From NCBI GenBank assembly GCA_949775045.1, contig OX459102.1, positions 11,550,201 to 11,614,200 on the forward strand: 64,000 nt of DNA, given 5' to 3'. The translations under genes were made by a program, and so were the position numbers. Source of the DNA: Metridium senile (Eukaryota > Cnidaria > Anthozoa > Actiniaria > Metridiidae). Numbering within the stretch: position 1 is the first letter of the stretch; each line of letters starts with the position of its first letter. This document shows, piece after piece, positions 1 to 10,119 of this stretch. The notes below the pieces were generated by a model. That model was not told the DNA's origin and ran no database searches. It saw only the letters and a list, made by a program, of their open reading frames with translations.

Positions 1-2878
1 CAGTATCACCAAATCGTAGCTGAGATACGGGGAGGGTGGATTTGTCTGTCAATAGACCGCTATCACTTGTCCAACCATCGTTTCCGTTCCAACAATTACA
101 CCCTCGAGACTTGGTCTTGCACGTGTTGGTCATACCACATGTACATTTCCCGCTGCCTGGTTTTGCCCCGCCCCAGTAATTCTGACGTACACCATCACGT
201 GATACCCACCAGCCAAAGCCGTTTTGAAGTAAATGTACTTGATCTAAACACTCAAACAAAATATACTGTTCACACTTTGATGATATTTCAGTCAGTTTTG
301 CCAACTGAGCCATCGATACTCCATTGTAACCGACATCTTTGCTGTAAGAACCTTTATCTTCATATCCTTTGACCAGGGTCCTGACCTCGCTATCATGACT
401 GACAACAGTCACCCCTACCCCTCCCTTGTCAGTCATATTACAGTACACAGTGAACTTAGACAACCCTGATTGGCCATCTGGATCAATGACGTAACTACCA
501 GATTGGATTGTGGGTGACTTTTTCTTCAGCTCGCTGCAAGACTTAGCTTGATATATCACCGTCAGTTTTGTAGTTGTTTTGATGGATTGATGAAAGTTTC
601 TAGCAATGCATGCATATGTACCAGAATCTTGTGGAGAAGGATTTGGAATAACAAGAGTACCATTGGAATGGACAATAGCAGAAGCACCTAATGGCTTATT
701 ATCTTTAAACCACTCTAATTCGAGTGAATTAGAGGCTTGACAATCGAGAACTACTCGAACACCGAGGTTGCTTTGCAACTGTGACGGCGGTCTTCTAGTA
801 AACTTGAAAGTTGGTAGCACCATAATTTGAGCATGCGTACTAACTCTTCCAAGTAGATTCTCAGCCGTACAAATAAATATACCTCCATCTGTGTTCCTAA
901 TGTCTTTGATAACCAAACTATCATTAGATAATGCAGTGGACCTATTTTTAGGGAGGTCTCCGATGATCTTGGTCCATGATATGGTAGGACGAGGCGGGCC
1001 CGAGGCACCACAATCTAGTGTCACAATAGTGTTCTCCTCAGCAATGGCTGATTTTGGCTTGAAGGTGAAAACTGGAGGAACTGTGGAAATATTAAACATG
1101 TAGTTAATGTTTTATAAATAAATAGTGATAGAAGTTGGGAAAGGAGAAGTTTGGAATCGAACTCACATGACCTTCCGTATTAGTTGGATGCCCTAACCGT
1201 ATTTTGCTGTCACATTCAAAACTTTTTACCTATAAAATCCGTCCAGCTTACCATCAATACTGCTGTAAATAAGATTTGAATATTATCACAATAATAATGA
1301 AATTATAATTCATTTTTTAATTCAAATCTTACTTACTATTATTGATTTATTATTTATATATCAGTACACTTGTGTAAGCTTTGCATATAAAGATATAGTG
1401 TTTGCACTTTTCCATGAAGTTTCATTGTAGTTGATATTGACTAATTTTATTTTCATCCATACATATATCGTTTTAACGCTCTACAAATTTGCGCCTTAGA
1501 TTGGCACGTGAAGTTTGATTTTTAACATTTTTTCCAGTGTTTTAGCTAGATTAGTTACGTTTGATTTCATTTTATAGATACAGTGTTTGTGCAAGACTAG
1601 TTTGATTTTATGGATATTGTTTTTCTATCATATGTTTTATATCTCTTTACCTTGTACAGTAAGAAGACTGGATGCCATGGCAACACCAAGTACATTTCTA
1701 GCTGTACACGTGTACACGCCTTCGTCATTTGACGCCACTTGTTTGATTGACAAGAAACCATGAACCACGTGACTGCCTGAAGGAAGTGAAGAGTTGTTCT
1801 TGGACCATGTGACTTTTGCTACGGGGTTTCCCTCGGCAACGCATTTCAGCTGAACTGAATCACTGACATTAACCACAAGGTCCTTTGGGGGTACTAATAT
1901 CGAAGGTGCTGCAATGGGGTCGGCGGAGTCTCCTTTGGGTCCTTTATGTCCTGTGGGACCATGTGGTCCAGGAGGGCCTATCGGTCCAATTTCCCCTTTC
2001 ATTCCTTCAGGTCCTTGTGTTCCTTGGGGTCCTATTGGACCATGTTTTCCCCGAGGTCCAGTTGGCCCTATTTTGCCGGGTGGTCCAGTAGTTCCTCGTC
2101 TTCCTCTACGTCCCCTTACGACTTTTAAAACTTTTAAATTCTTTTGAAATTCATTCCATACAATTTCTTTAAGTTCTCGGATGTGGTAGCTAGGGATAAA
2201 TGACTGATTTTTGTTTACTTTCTGGATGTCTCTACGATTCCTTACTCGATATCGATATCCTACAAGGAAGAATTGTTATCATTTGTCAGGTTTATTGAAA
2301 ATCTCATTATGTATTTACTTACATTTATTGTCGAATTAGTAATAGCGATATAATTGATCTCAAGATGGCCAGATTTCTTTGTTGACGAGATCTGTCCATA
2401 ATTGTGATGTAGTTTCCAATATCATCTATAAAAGGTGACTCTAATTTAGGATTCTACATACGAAATTCAAACTAATTATTTGCGTCCATGGCAAGAGCTC
2501 ATTCCTAGACGAAGTATAATATAATATTTGATGTACTATGTTAGATATGGCACCTTTAACACTGTCAAAATAAAACGGCAAATCTAAACACATTTAATTT
2601 TTATGGAGGATCATGATGTCCAAACGTCCATATATTGTTGTCTACGATGCATGACAATAATTTTACGTTGCTTATTTACCTGTTTGATGCACGTCTTTTT
2701 CGAAATCTTTCTGAGACTCCTTCAGTAGAATTGTCACTGCGTCATTACTAGTCTGGACATGTTGAGTTTGTCCATTTGTGTACAGCTTGTACTCGACATG
2801 TATCAGACCAGCTAAACACACTAAAGATACCAACAAACTTATAATCGATATATTAACACTACTTTGGTGTGTCTTCAT
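1..2878 (-). CDS. Type II membrane collagen-Ig-fibrinogen-like protein, copy A (3' end outside window)
   Basis: Three exons on the minus strand: 2878-2680, 2259-1651 and 1080 to the left edge, all with GT-AG sites and matching phases (199 and 609 nt, phase 1 at both junctions). The 629 residues in view show a short cytoplasmic start (MKTHQSS), one membrane segment at about residues 10-28 with no signal peptide (type II), a lysine-rich linker, about 20 Gly-X-Y collagen triplets, three Ig domains and most of a fibrinogen-like domain. That last domain resembles the one in contactin-associated proteins: CxxF-type core, WW, YWGG and a Cys-rich CxCG...CNC loop. Comparison with copy B puts the stop about 50-60 bases beyond the window. 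I checked the frame of exon 3 and it has no stop. A trimeric cell-surface receptor or adhesion protein is likely from the architecture; ligand and partner are unknown. It is a tandem duplicate of the gene at 4914-8037. Confidence 0.85.
1139..1215 (-). repeat. tRNA-like SINE remnant in intron 2 of copy A
   Basis: Read on the minus strand, GGTTAGGGCATCCAACTAAT is followed about 20 bases later by GAGTTCGATTCC, which resembles the D-arm and B-box of a tRNA-derived SINE head. A diverged equivalent sits at the same place in the duplicate gene (6113-6182), so insertion predates the gene duplication. Confidence 0.45.
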
Positions 2879-3351
2879 GACGTTAGTTGATCGATGGTAG
2901 AGTCAGTCTTGTAAACCTGAGCAGCTTAGAGCAGGACTAGTCTTGTTGTTATGGTATAGTGACCTTACTTGATATACTAGATATTTTTAGAATGACCAAC
3001 TCGAACAGGAACATACAGTCAAAATAATTTGACTGTCAGTAATGTGACCTTGATATATATTCCGGAATTCATCTTGTTATATAAATACCTCAGCTCAATA
3101 CAGCACTCACTGTTTGACTCCTGTCAAATGGCATGGCAAATCTATTCAGTACTTCTCAGCGAGCGGTCTTCTAAATGGAGTTTAATGTGAACAATTATAT
3201 ATATTAAAGCCAACAATCGTGTGATATACCTTTCACAGTGTGAAATGTTCGGGTATCTCCATGGAAGCCATGAGTATGGATGAACTACTAAAATCTTTAA
3301 AACATTGTTAAAACATTTTTTTGCAGGATGTTTTACAGACTTATTAAAGAC

Positions 3352-3414
3352 TAGCCTGAGAAACCGACGTTCTTTCGCTTTCGGGGAGCGAAAGAACATC
3401 TGTTTTCTCAGGCT
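3352..3414. mobile_element. 63-bp foldback MITE of the TAGCC...GGCT family
   Basis: TAGCCTGAGAAAC at the left end mirrors TTTTCTCAGGCT at the right end; the inner arms (GTTCTTTCGCT / AGCGAAAGAAC) also pair. It is flanked by the 10-bp direct repeat TATTAAAGAC (3342-3351 and 3415-3424). Confidence 0.8.
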
Positions 3415-4000
3415 TATTAAAGACAAATGTGAAAATTAAAAAAAATGATTTAAATTAAAATAAAAAAAACGATTTAAATTTTAAAAAAACATTAAGAAAA
3501 AAAGATAACCTTCTCCGGGAAGTAGAATTAAATTGAAACCATTAAAATGTATGATTATCATTAGTTACTTCTCGATTTTAAGGGGTATAAAAACACGTGA
3601 TGCCACGCCCAATTGCTTGGAGGAGAAGAAATGGATGATCTTCAGAAATCCCTGGCAGATAATACCTTTTTATTTTATTTTCTTTGCATGTATGCAGTGA
3701 ATCAGTCGCCCAGGAGAAGTCACAACAAAATCAAAACTTTATTTCCATGCACAACAACAAACTTACATAATAACAACTGTTTTAACCAGTCACCACCCTG
3801 TATTCAATAACACAAAGTGGATTGTCACTGAACAGAATTAATGAAATGGAGCCTTTTATACTGAAAAGTATACACTTTCTAACCCTGTACAAGTTACAGT
3901 GGTATAGTTAATCTATTCACTCCAATATTCAAATGCTTCGTGGTTTTACTCAGTATACGCATTTCGAATATTCATTTTAGTATGCGGCATTTATTATAAG

Positions 4001-4200
4001 NNNNNNNNNNNNNNNNNNNNNNNNNNNNNNNNNNNNNNNNNNNNNNNNNNNNNNNNNNNNNNNNNNNNNNNNNNNNNNNNNNNNNNNNNNNNNNNNNNNN
4101 NNNNNNNNNNNNNNNNNNNNNNNNNNNNNNNNNNNNNNNNNNNNNNNNNNNNNNNNNNNNNNNNNNNNNNNNNNNNNNNNNNNNNNNNNNNNNNNNNNNN
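4001..4200. other. Assembly gap, 200 N
   Basis: An exact run of 200 N. Its round length suggests a scaffolding placeholder rather than a measured distance. ORFs called across it are artefacts. Confidence 0.98.
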
Positions 4201-4913
4201 TGCAGCGATCTCGCCCCGGCCGCCATCTTGGATTATCAATGACACTGGGAGCACAATCATTACCTACACTTTACACAACCAAATATTGATAACACATGAG
4301 CTCCTTGAGCTCCTTTAATTAGTGTTCGCCTACCACGAATGGTGTATGAATTTGTATGTATCATCAGCGTGTTAGCCTTCTCCATTTAGCCTTCTTACGG
4401 GCCTTCTTAGACCTTATTACTTTGTCTGAACGACGAAGTCGTATTAAGGTTCACGTATTATGGTGGTTCAAATCGTGATCGTCGATGTGCGAGGATAAGC
4501 GCTACATGAGCATTACAATAGATGTCAAAAATAAACGCTATGATTGGATGCAGATTGACGTTCGGCGCTATGATTGGGTGCAGATTGACATTGACGATTG
4601 ACGGTAGTACTTCCGGGGTTGACCGGAAGTCATTTTGGCGACCAAGAGAAGAACACTGCATTTTCAGACATCGAGCTTTTCGCTCGATGTAATAAAGTAG
4701 TAAGTACAAGCTATTGTAATTATATCAGTGAGAATTTACATATTTGTGAATTCTTTTGTATATTTTACTAACAAATATGGATGGTTATACTCTATATGGA
4801 AGAGAACACGAACGACACCTTGTTTAGGAGAAACATTGATATGTATCAGATTATTTTATAATCTAAAACGCCAAAGGGGCTGTTAGTAAATATGTTAACA
4901 TTAAACTGCCAGT

Positions 4914-7900
4914 TTATCCATAACATTTTAGTTTACCAAGGGTATGATATCCTTGTTCATCACTCTCATCAGTATCGCCAAATCGTAGCTGAGATACGGG
5001 GAGGGTGGATTTGTCTGTCAATAGACCGCTATCACTACGCCATCCTTTGCCAGTATTCTCACAATTACACCCTTGAGACTTTCTCTTGCATGTGTTGGTC
5101 ATACCACATGCACATTTCTTGCTGCCTGGTTTTGCCCCGCCCCAGTAATTCTGACGTACACCATCACGTGATACCCACCAGCCATAGCCACCACCAAGAA
5201 AACTTACATCATTTAAACACTCAAACATGATAAACTGTTCACAGTGTGTTGATATTTCAGTCAGTTTGGCCAACTGAACCATCGATACTCCATTGTAACC
5301 AACATCTTTGCTATAAGACCCGGGGCTATCCCCATAACCATCGACCAAGGTCCTGACCTCGCTATCATGACTGACAACAGTCACCCCTACCCCTCCCTTG
5401 TCAGTCATATCACAGTACACAGTGAACTTAGACAACCCTGATTGGCCATCTGGATCTATGACGTAATTACCAGATGGAATTCTTGGTAGTTTTTTCTTAA
5501 GCTCGCTGCAAGACTTGATCGTCACCGACAGTATTGTAGTTGTTTTGATGGATCGATGAAAGTTTCTAGCAATGCATGTATATGTACCAGAATCTTGTGG
5601 AGAAGGATTTGGAATAACAAGAGTACCATTGGAATGGACAATAGTGGAAGCACCTAAAGGTTTGTTGTTTTTTAGCCACTCTAATTCAAGTGCATTAGTG
5701 GCTTGGCAATCGAGAACTACTTGAACACCTAAATCGCTTTGCAACTGTGACGGAGGTCTTCTAGTAAATTTTAGAGCGGGTAGCACTGTTATTTGAGCAA
5801 GCGTGCCAACTCTTCCAAGCAGGTTTCCAGCAGTACAAATATAATTACCACCGTCTGTTTTCCTAATGTCTTTGATAACCAAGCTATTATTGGATAATAC
5901 AATGGTCCTATTTTGAGGGAGGTCTCCGATGCTCTTGGTCCATGATATGGTAGGATGAGGGAGGCCCGAGGCACCACAATCTAGTGTCACAATAGTGTTT
6001 TCTTCAGCAATGACAGACTTTGGTCTGAAGGTGAAAACTGGAGGAACTGTGTAAATATTTAACATGTATTAGTTAATGTTATTGATTGATAAATAATAAT
6101 ACAAATTGGGGAAGGACAAGATGGGAATCGAAACCATGACCCTCTGTATTCTAGTTGGATGCTCGAACCTCATCTTGTGGTCACATATTTAATAGCTTTA
6201 TCATTTGGGGCTGTAAAATCCGCTTACCATCCATATTGCAGTATATGAGATTTTAATATTATCTAAATAACAAGTTGTAACAAGTTGCATTACTATTAGA
6301 GTGGTTTTCATTAACCCGTCTTTAATACATGCACTAAAGTGTGTTACACGGGTAAATGAAAACTACTCTATTTATTTTTTTAATTCAAATCTTATTTACT
6401 AGTATTGATTTACGTACTATTGATATATCATTATATCTGTGTGAGCTTTGTATATATAAAGATATAGTGTTTGCACTCTACCATGAAATCAATTCCATTG
6501 TCGTTGATATTGACTAATTGTTTTTTATCCATGGATACTATAGAGAATAATACATGGGAGGGCGGAGATATGGAATTGATTCTTCATGTGTTCAAATACG
6601 ATATCCCACAAGTGAGCGCAACAAATGAGTGAGATATAGAATTCAAACACGAGAAAATAAATTACATATCGCCAAACGTCCAAGTATTGTTCTGATTATT
6701 TTATAAACAAAAAATATTTTTTTATGGAAAGCTATGTAAAATTATCGTACTTTTACACATTAACGATATTTTATGTCTATCATTTGTTATATATCCCTTT
6801 ACCTTGTACAGTAAGACTACTGGATGCCATGGCAACACCAAGTACACTTGCAGCTGTACACGTGTACACACCTTCGTCATTTGAAGTCACCTGTTTGATT
6901 GACAGGAAGCCATCTAACACGTGACTGCCTGAAGGAAGTGAAGAACTGTTCTTGGACCACGTGACTTTTGGTGCAGGGTTTCCATTGGCAACGCATTTCA
7001 GAAGAACACCACCACTTACATTAACAACAAGGTCCTTTGGGGGCACTAAAATCGAAGGTCCTGCAATTGGGTCGGCGGGGTCTCCTTTGGGTCCTTTGCG
7101 TCCTGTGGGACCGTGCGGTCCAGGGGGCCCTATCGGTCCAGTTTTCCCTTTTGGTCCTTCAGGACCTTGTGGTCCTTGTGGTCCTATTGGACCATGTTTT
7201 CCCCGAGGTCCACTTGGCCCTATTTTGCCGGGTGGTCCAGTAGTTCCTCGTCTTCCTCTACGTCCCCTTACGACTTTTAAAACTTTTAAATTCTTTTGAA
7301 ATTCATTCCATACAATTTCTTTAAGTTCTCGGATGTGGTAGCTAGGGATAAATGACTGATTTTTGTTTACTTTCTGAATGTCCCTACGATTCCTTACTCG
7401 ATATCCTACAAGGAAGAATTGTTATCATTTGTTAGGTTTATTGAAAATCTCATTATGTATTTACTTAAATTTATTGTCGAATTAATAATAGCGATATAAT
7501 TGATCTCAAGATGGCCAGACTTCATTGTTGACGAGATCTGTCCATAATTGTGATGTAGTTTCCAATATCATATATTTAAGGTGACTCTAATTTAGGATTC
7601 TACATCCGAAATTCAAACTAATTTGCGTCCATGGCAAGACTGGCTCATTCCTAGACGAAGTATGATATAATATTTAATGTACTATGTTAGATATGTCACC
7701 TTTCACACTGTCAAAACAAAATGTCAAATCTAAACACATTTAATTTTTATGGAGGATCATGATGTCCAAACGTCCATATATAACACAATGACTCTTTTCT
7801 GCGATGTATAACAATAATTTTACGCGTTGCTTATTTACCTGTTTGATGCACGTCTTTTTCGAAATCTTTCTGATATTCCTTCAGTAGAATTGTCACTGCG

Positions 7901-8037
7901 TCATTACTAGTCTGGACATGTTGAGTTTGTCCATTTGTGTTCAGATTGTACTCGACATGTATCAGACCAGCTAAACACACTAAAGATACCAACAAACTTA
8001 TAATCGATATATTAACACTACTTTGGTGTGTCTTCAT
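4914..8037 (-). CDS. Type II membrane collagen-Ig-fibrinogen-like protein, copy B (complete)
   Basis: Three exons: 8037-7839 (199 nt), 7405-6803 (603 nt), 6046-4914 (1133 nt, TAA at 4916-4914). Total 1935 nt, 644 residues. Order: membrane anchor about 10-28, linker, collagen repeats about 113-173, Ig1 about 180-267, Ig2 268-357, Ig3 358-445, CASPR-type fibrinogen-like domain 446-644 with 10 or more cysteines, WGG and a final CYG. Each Ig shows the Cys...W...DxGxYxC pattern (Ig3 is short, ExxW-x). I chose the MKTHQ start because it is shared with copy A; an in-frame upstream Met at 8088 is not conserved there. Exon 2 lacks two codons relative to copy A. Colmedins, other type II collagen-bearing surface proteins, have an olfactomedin head where this has a fibrinogen-like head. 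Function (adhesion, glycan or microbe recognition) is inference only. Confidence 0.9.
6113..6182 (-). repeat. tRNA-like SINE remnant in intron 2 of copy B
   Basis: Orthologous position to 1139-1215. The minus strand retains a GCATCCAACTAGAATAC segment and a GGTTTCGATTCCC B-box. It is too degraded to be a functional tRNA. Confidence 0.4.
6296..6370. mobile_element. Short foldback MITE in intron 2 of copy B
   Basis: AGAGTGGTTTTCATTAACCCG on the left pairs with CGGGTAAATGAAAACTACTCT on the right around a short loop. The corresponding intron of copy A lacks it, so it inserted after the two genes separated. ATT-rich flanks suggest a short target duplication. Confidence 0.6.
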
Positions 8038-8499
8038 GACGTTAGTTGATGGTAGAGTCAGTCTTGTAGAGCTGAGTGGTGCTGCCAAAGCAGGACTAGT
8101 CTTGTTGAGTCACATGATATACTAGCTATAAAATGACCAACAAACAGGGAAATAATATATTGAACGTCAGGAATGTGTTCAATACAATTACCAATGAAGT
8201 TGAACCCCCCACAAGTGGTCTTTCTGCGGGAAGTCGAGTCCGACTTAGGCAGAGAACTCTACATTAAAAAGGCGGGTAATTTTATTGTCAAAAACGTGCT
8301 GTCTTGACCAGGGTCGAGCTATTTAAAACTGCCATAAATAGGAAATTAAACTTTAAGATAGACGAATTAAAGCCCCTCTATTCTCTGTAAAAAAGAAGAT
8401 GTAAAACCTATGTATTTATGTATAGTTGGTAAGACTTGAAAACCGATGCACGGTCGGAGTCAATAGCTTGTCAGTACAGTAAACACCCGCATAAAAGAA

Positions 8500-9450
8500 C
8501 AAGTGGATAACGAGGGGGACATTGGTGTTTGCGGTATTGCGGTATTGGCCATTTTTAAATGCGATATTGCGGTAAAAAGAATAAGTTTTTGTGGTAATGC
8601 GGGATTTATATGGCGCGTTTTTCTTGTCAAAATTCAAGTTCGACATTCGATTTTCAAGTTGACATTCGTTTTTCAAGTTCGACATTCGTTTTTCAAGTTG
8701 ATAATTTTTTCAAGTTGATATTGAAGTTGAAGGGGATGGCGGGCACGTGTCATTACCTTTACTTAAACAGACGAAATTACGGGCAAACGTTTGTCTTTTT
8801 TTTGGCTTGGATGCTGCCTGTTTTCTCTGTCCTCCACGTCTGCATGGAACATACCTTGACTGAAAGCCGAACAATCTACGATGTTCTTGCTGTATAGAAG
8901 AAGAGTTGGAAGACGGCGCCATCGAGCTGCCAGCACTGGTGGATGGTAATGAATCAGCTCCAGATGACAAGGATTCAGTGTTTCAGCGTTGACAGAAGTC
9001 TGAGATAGTTCGGTTTCAACCTCTTGTGATCTACACTTTTCGAGTGACATGTTAAGAAGGAAGTAGTAGAAAGGCTCAAAAAGAGCACTTTAATACACAC
9101 TGGTGACACATTGGCAGGACTGGCAGTACACCTGACACACGCGCTTTCAGGATTCGACATAGACCCCCACGACCAGGCATCAAACACAGGCAGCCCAAGC
9201 TAGAGATATTCAACTTGAAAAACGAAAGTCAACTTGAAAAAAATATCAACTTGAAAAACGAATGTCGAACTTGAAAAACGAATGTCGAACTTGAATTTTG
9301 ACAAGAAAAACGCGCCATAGATTTAGGATATCTGCGTTATGCGATATTTATCCTTTTTTTAAGCGGTATTTTGTTGAAATAAGCAAAATCTAGCGGTATG
9401 CGGGATTTAGAATTCCTGCGGTATGCGATATTAACGTTTTTTTTTGTATT
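8500..9450. mobile_element. Large foldback element with repeated AACTTGAAAAACGAATGTCG arms
   Basis: The left arm (about 8606-8725) has repeats of TTTTTCAAGTTCGACATTCG; the right arm (about 9208-9326) has their reverse complement. TGGCGCGTTTTTCTTGTCAA mirrors TTGACAAGAAAAACGCGCCA. Outside the arms both sides carry degenerate GCGGTATTGCG/ATGCGATATT motifs. No clean target duplication was found, so the ends are approximate. The centre encodes a broken minus-strand ORF. Confidence 0.65.
8710..9050 (-). pseudogene. Broken ORF inside the foldback element, unrecognised
   Basis: On the minus strand a reading frame starts at 9050 (MSLEKCRSQEVETELSQ) and, after what looks like a single frameshift near 8975, continues as a Ser-rich then basic stretch (RRGGQRKQAASKPKKRQ) down to 8710. 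I do not recognise the family. Low complexity, the frameshift and its place between the two arms suggest a decayed element-encoded or captured sequence. It could also be chance. Confidence 0.3.
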
Positions 9451-9632
9451 TTTTTTGTACGTATGGATGGTGAAAAAAACGAAAACGTCTAATGACCTCT
9501 CACCATCTTTTCTCTAAACTATGTGATGTCAAGATTGTTCATGAAGTCATTGATGGCTCGCGCGATTTGCGGTGGTTGTTTGGTAATATTTATACGAGCC
9601 CGCGATTTTCATATGTTGGACTGTGGATCATT

Positions 9633-9709
9633 CAATCTCGAACCCATAGCCTGCGTTGCTCGGCACTGCTGGCCAAGAGTAACACAGGCTCTGGGTTCGA
9701 TCGAGATTG
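9633..9709. mobile_element. 77-bp MITE with CAATCTCGAACCC ends and 9-bp target duplication
   Basis: CAATCTCGAACCC at the left mirrors GGGTTCGATCGAGATTG at the right. The 9-bp flank TGGATCATT is repeated exactly (9624-9632 and 9710-9718). It shares its ends with the 805-bp element at 11410-12214. Confidence 0.85.
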
Positions 9710-10119
9710 TGGATCATTGCAATTAAACTGAAGCAAAGTTACAATATTTTCCAATTTGAGTCTCTGCTCGAAAATCTCTAACCTAATTTATCCTTGAAAC
9801 TCTACTCAAAATCACTAATTCCTTGAATATCATGGGATTCCTGTGGTAGTGTGAAAAAGCCTGATATTTGGGGTTCCTGTGTAATATTGCAATTTAATGA
9901 AAATGATGTAAGTCTGCGCCATAAAAATAACACTTACTTATTCATAAATGAACCTTAAATCTTAAAAAAAACGGAGCAAATTTAAAATCGAAAATATAAA
10001 TCAAATAAATCAAAATCGGAAATTTACAGGATTTTAACCCATACCCCCTCCCCCAAAGGAAATCTTTTTACCTCGTTCCCAGATCCCATCAGTACACAGA
10101 GTGGTTTACAAAATCAATC

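Larger units (their letters stand above)
2879..4913. other. Intergenic spacer between copies A and B
   Basis: No gene seen. It holds the upstream region of copy A, one small foldback (3352-3414), an A-rich tract (3430-3510), a stretch around 3600-3900 with no coding evidence, the N gap, and two short repeats of a GCTATGATTGG-type motif at 4536-4590. Small ORFs here show no domain or codon signal. Confidence 0.6.
8038..10119. other. Divergent intergenic region between copy B and IMMP2L
   Basis: Contains the upstream regions of two divergently transcribed genes. Most of 8500-9450 is a large foldback element, and 9633-9709 is a small MITE. No conserved gene was recognised outside the element ORF described separately. 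Confidence 0.6.

Noticed and set aside
1885..2147. Plus-strand Gly/Pro-rich ORFs resembling collagen
   Set aside because: Complement of the real collagen repeat on the minus strand; the Gly-X-Y symmetry makes the reverse frame Pro/Gly-rich too.
3972..4260. ORFs of unknown residues across the gap
   Set aside because: They consist of N-derived codons.
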